A DNA stretch of 6,345 nucleotides from Porphyromonadaceae bacterium UBA2720 (GTDB lineage Bacteria; Bacteroidota; Bacteroidia; Bacteroidales; Muribaculaceae), in the NCBI GenBank assembly GCA_002353885.1, contig DEKO01000165.1, positions 1 through 6,345 of the forward strand, in the 5' to 3' direction. Shown piece by piece: positions 4,879-6,345 of this stretch. The notes beneath the pieces are model-generated. The model did no database searches, was not told the origin of the DNA, and saw nothing but the letters and a program-made list of their open reading frames with translations. The position numbers were made by a program, and so were the translations under genes. Within the stretch, counting starts at the first letter, position 1. Every line of letters begins with the position of its first letter.

Positions 4879-6200
4879 GAGTTGGTCGTGACAATCCGGT
4901 TGTGCGCTGGTTCTATGACCTGTTCAAGGTGTGGAAGCGCGAGATATGGTTCTCGTTTCATGACGAGGGCGTAATTATCTTTTTCCTGATTTTGTGTCTG
5001 GTCTATCCTGTGCTTTATGCGCTGATCTATAACACCGAGACAGCCCGTGATGTGACCGTTGTCGTGGTCGATGACGATCGGTCGGCCGACAGTCGTGCCT
5101 TTGCCCGTGCCTTGGACGCCACCCCCGAGGTGTGTGTGGTGCAATATGTGCCCAGCATCGACGATGCTCGGCGTTGCCTCCATCAGAAGCAGTGCTATGG
5201 CATCATCCACTTTGACCAGGGTTTCGGTCGTCACATCCATCGTGGCGAGCAGACCCACGTCGAGGTCTATTGCGACATGGGCCTGATGTTCCGCTACAAG
5301 CAGATATTGGTGGGTGTGACCAATGTGCAGCAGGAGTTCAACAGCCGTTTGCTGCATCAGCGCCTGAGTGTTGTGCCGGTCAACATCTCGCCGGGCACCA
5401 TCCGCAACGAGCAGGTGGCGCTGGGCAACACCGGCATGGGTCTGGCGTCGGCCATCTTGCCCGCCATCTTCATCCTGGTGCTTCAGCAGAGCATGCTGCT
5501 GGGCATCTGCATGCTGCATGGTGGCAGCCGCGAGCGCCGATTGCACAACCAGGGCGTCGACCCGTTGGAGATTCCTGCCGGTGTGGCGGCGTCCATACTG
5601 GGCAAGTCGTTGTGCTACTGGATGATCTACATCATCCCCACGGTCTACACCCTGTTTGTCGCTCCCAAGTTCTTCGACTTCCCCCAGGTGGGCGACTTGC
5701 GCAGCATTCTGGTGCTGGCATTACCCTTCTTGCTGGCCTCGTCGTTTATGGGCCAGGCGCTCAAGGTCTTTGCCAACGACCGCGAGTCCACCTTCATTGC
5801 GCTGGTGTTCACTTCGCTTATCTTTGTCTTCCTCTCGGGCATCTCGTGGCCGCGTGCCTCGATGAGTCCGCTATGGCTCATCGTGGGCAACTTCATTCCG
5901 TCCACATGGGCCGTCAACGCCTATGAGCAGATGCAGACTAATGGTGCCACGCTCGACCAGCAGTCCACGGCCTACTTCATGCTTTGGGTCTTGGTCGGTG
6001 TGATGTTTGTGCTGGCCTATTTGGTCGAGCGCTTTCTGTGCCGCCGTCGCTATCGCCGCATGCGCCACTATGCCAAGCGTGACCCGCAGGCGCTCGTACG
6101 CGAGGAATATCGGCGCCAGGCCATCGATGTCATCCCCGACAGCCTCAACCAGGCCGACTTTGGCATTCCTGGCGGCATGATTGATGATGGCGACGAGTGA
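4875..6200 (+). CDS. ABC-2 type transporter permease (second of a pair)
   Basis: Partner permease (441 residues). The start at 4875 is chosen for its ATGA overlap with the previous stop; an in-frame ATG at 4851 would add only eight residues (MHQAHLCA) and a 28-bp overlap. Helices lie near 32-52, 187-214, 238-262, 277-297, 306-326 and 366-387. The extracytoplasmic domain (53-186) opens with VTVVVVDDDRSADSRAFARA (60-79), the same layout as in its partner, and holds four cysteines (87, 101, 107, 133) that the partner lacks. GGSRERRLHNQGVDPLEIPA (216-235) before ILGKSL is the cytoplasmic loop. LSGISWPRASMSPLWLIVGN (320-339) is a good ABC-2 signature. A basic cluster (390-401) and a polar tail of about 40 residues ending in acidic DDGDE extend past the last helix. 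With the fusion protein and TolC-like protein it should form an export complex. Confidence 0.9.
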   Translation: MRVGRDNPVVRWFYDLFKVWKREIWFSFHDEGVIIFFLILCLVYPVLYALIYNTETARDVTVVVVDDDRSADSRAFARALDATPEVCVVQYVPSIDDARRCLHQKQCYGIIHFDQGFGRHIHRGEQTHVEVYCDMGLMFRYKQILVGVTNVQQEFNSRLLHQRLSVVPVNISPGTIRNEQVALGNTGMGLASAILPAIFILVLQQSMLLGICMLHGGSRERRLHNQGVDPLEIPAGVAASILGKSLCYWMIYIIPTVYTLFVAPKFFDFPQVGDLRSILVLALPFLLASSFMGQALKVFANDRESTFIALVFTSLIFVFLSGISWPRASMSPLWLIVGNFIPSTWAVNAYEQMQTNGATLDQQSTAYFMLWVLVGVMFVLAYLVERFLCRRRYRRMRHYAKRDPQALVREEYRRQAIDVIPDSLNQADFGIPGGMIDDGDE

Positions 6201-6213
6201 CAGCTAGGCAAGA

Positions 6214-6270
6214 GAATCTCACGCAGATCAAGCAGATATTGCAGAATAATATGATCCTTCCAAATCTGTG
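6214..6270. repeat. CACAGAT-family copy downstream of the exporter
   Basis: An ATCTCACGCAGAT unit (6215-6228) and a further GCAGAT (6232-6237) are followed at 6264-6270 by the inverted ATCTGTG. It is a shorter, degenerate version of the array at 11-87. It begins only 14 bp after the permease stop codon. The following AACCACGAAG (6273-6282) resembles, from memory, another widespread intergenic repeat motif. No clear intrinsic terminator is visible. Confidence 0.6.
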
Positions 6271-6302
6271 ATAACCACGAAGTGCTCGCGACCAACCAAT
6301 GG

Positions 6303-6345
6303 TGCAAGCCGAATGCAGAGAACGAGCTTGCTCGAGCTATGCTGA
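6303..6345 (+). repeat. Palindromic intergenic element, copy B (cut by window end)
   Basis: Same orientation as copy A. The first 18 bp and the closing GCTATGCTGA are identical to it. The inner stem here is CGAGC (6323-6327) with GCTCG (6330-6334) around a TT turn. GCAAGC (6304-6309) can also pair with GCTTGC (6326-6331). The element probably continues beyond 6345, as copy A does with GGCGCAGCC. Confidence 0.75.

Noticed and set aside
3811..5546. Minus-strand open frames of 236 and 226 residues opposite the permeases
   Set aside because: Both are antisense shadows with no hydrophobic or domain pattern, while the + strand frames have complete ABC-2 architecture.
5270..5926. 218-residue + strand open frame inside the second permease
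   Set aside because: Out-of-frame reading of a well-supported permease; Gly/His/Gln/Ala-rich with no recognisable features.

Overview
The window looks like chromosomal DNA from a member of the Bacteroidales (Prevotellaceae or a close relative is my guess; the genus is not proven). Two promoter -7 elements fit the Bacteroidota consensus TAnnTTTG (591-598 and 850-857). No start codon has a clear Shine-Dalgarno sequence. Coding DNA is visibly GC-rich, while the gaps are AT-rich and packed with short repeats.

Layout. Positions 1-590 hold no credible gene. They form a mosaic of small repeats: CACAGAT units phased every 10 bp, GC-rich hairpins, 9-bp and 7-bp tandem arrays and palindromes. A promoter then leads into a small 59-residue, very acidic lipoprotein-like gene (604-783). 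A second promoter (850-857) precedes a four-gene exporter set on the + strand: a TolC-family outer-membrane protein (879-2312), a HlyD/YbhG-type membrane fusion protein (2614-3621) and two ABC-2 type permeases (3712-4878 and 4875-6200), the last two overlapping by 4 bp (ATGA). The last 145 bp again consist of repeats.

How the genes work together. By family, the two permeases would form a heterodimeric inner-membrane channel, the fusion protein would bridge the periplasm, and the TolC-like protein would be the outer-membrane duct. Together they resemble an efflux or export machine such as E. coli YbhG-YbhS-YbhR with TolC. No ATP-binding subunit and no regulator lie in the window, so the energy source and substrate are open.

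The least expected signal is in the non-coding DNA. Nearly every gap is built from degenerate tandem repeats, with different gaps using units of 7, 8, 9 or 10 bp. An identical 21-bp stretch of a GTCTAAC heptamer array lies just upstream of the start codons of both hlyD and the first permease. A separate palindromic element occurs twice, between tolC and hlyD and at the right edge, with a compensatory base-pair change between copies.
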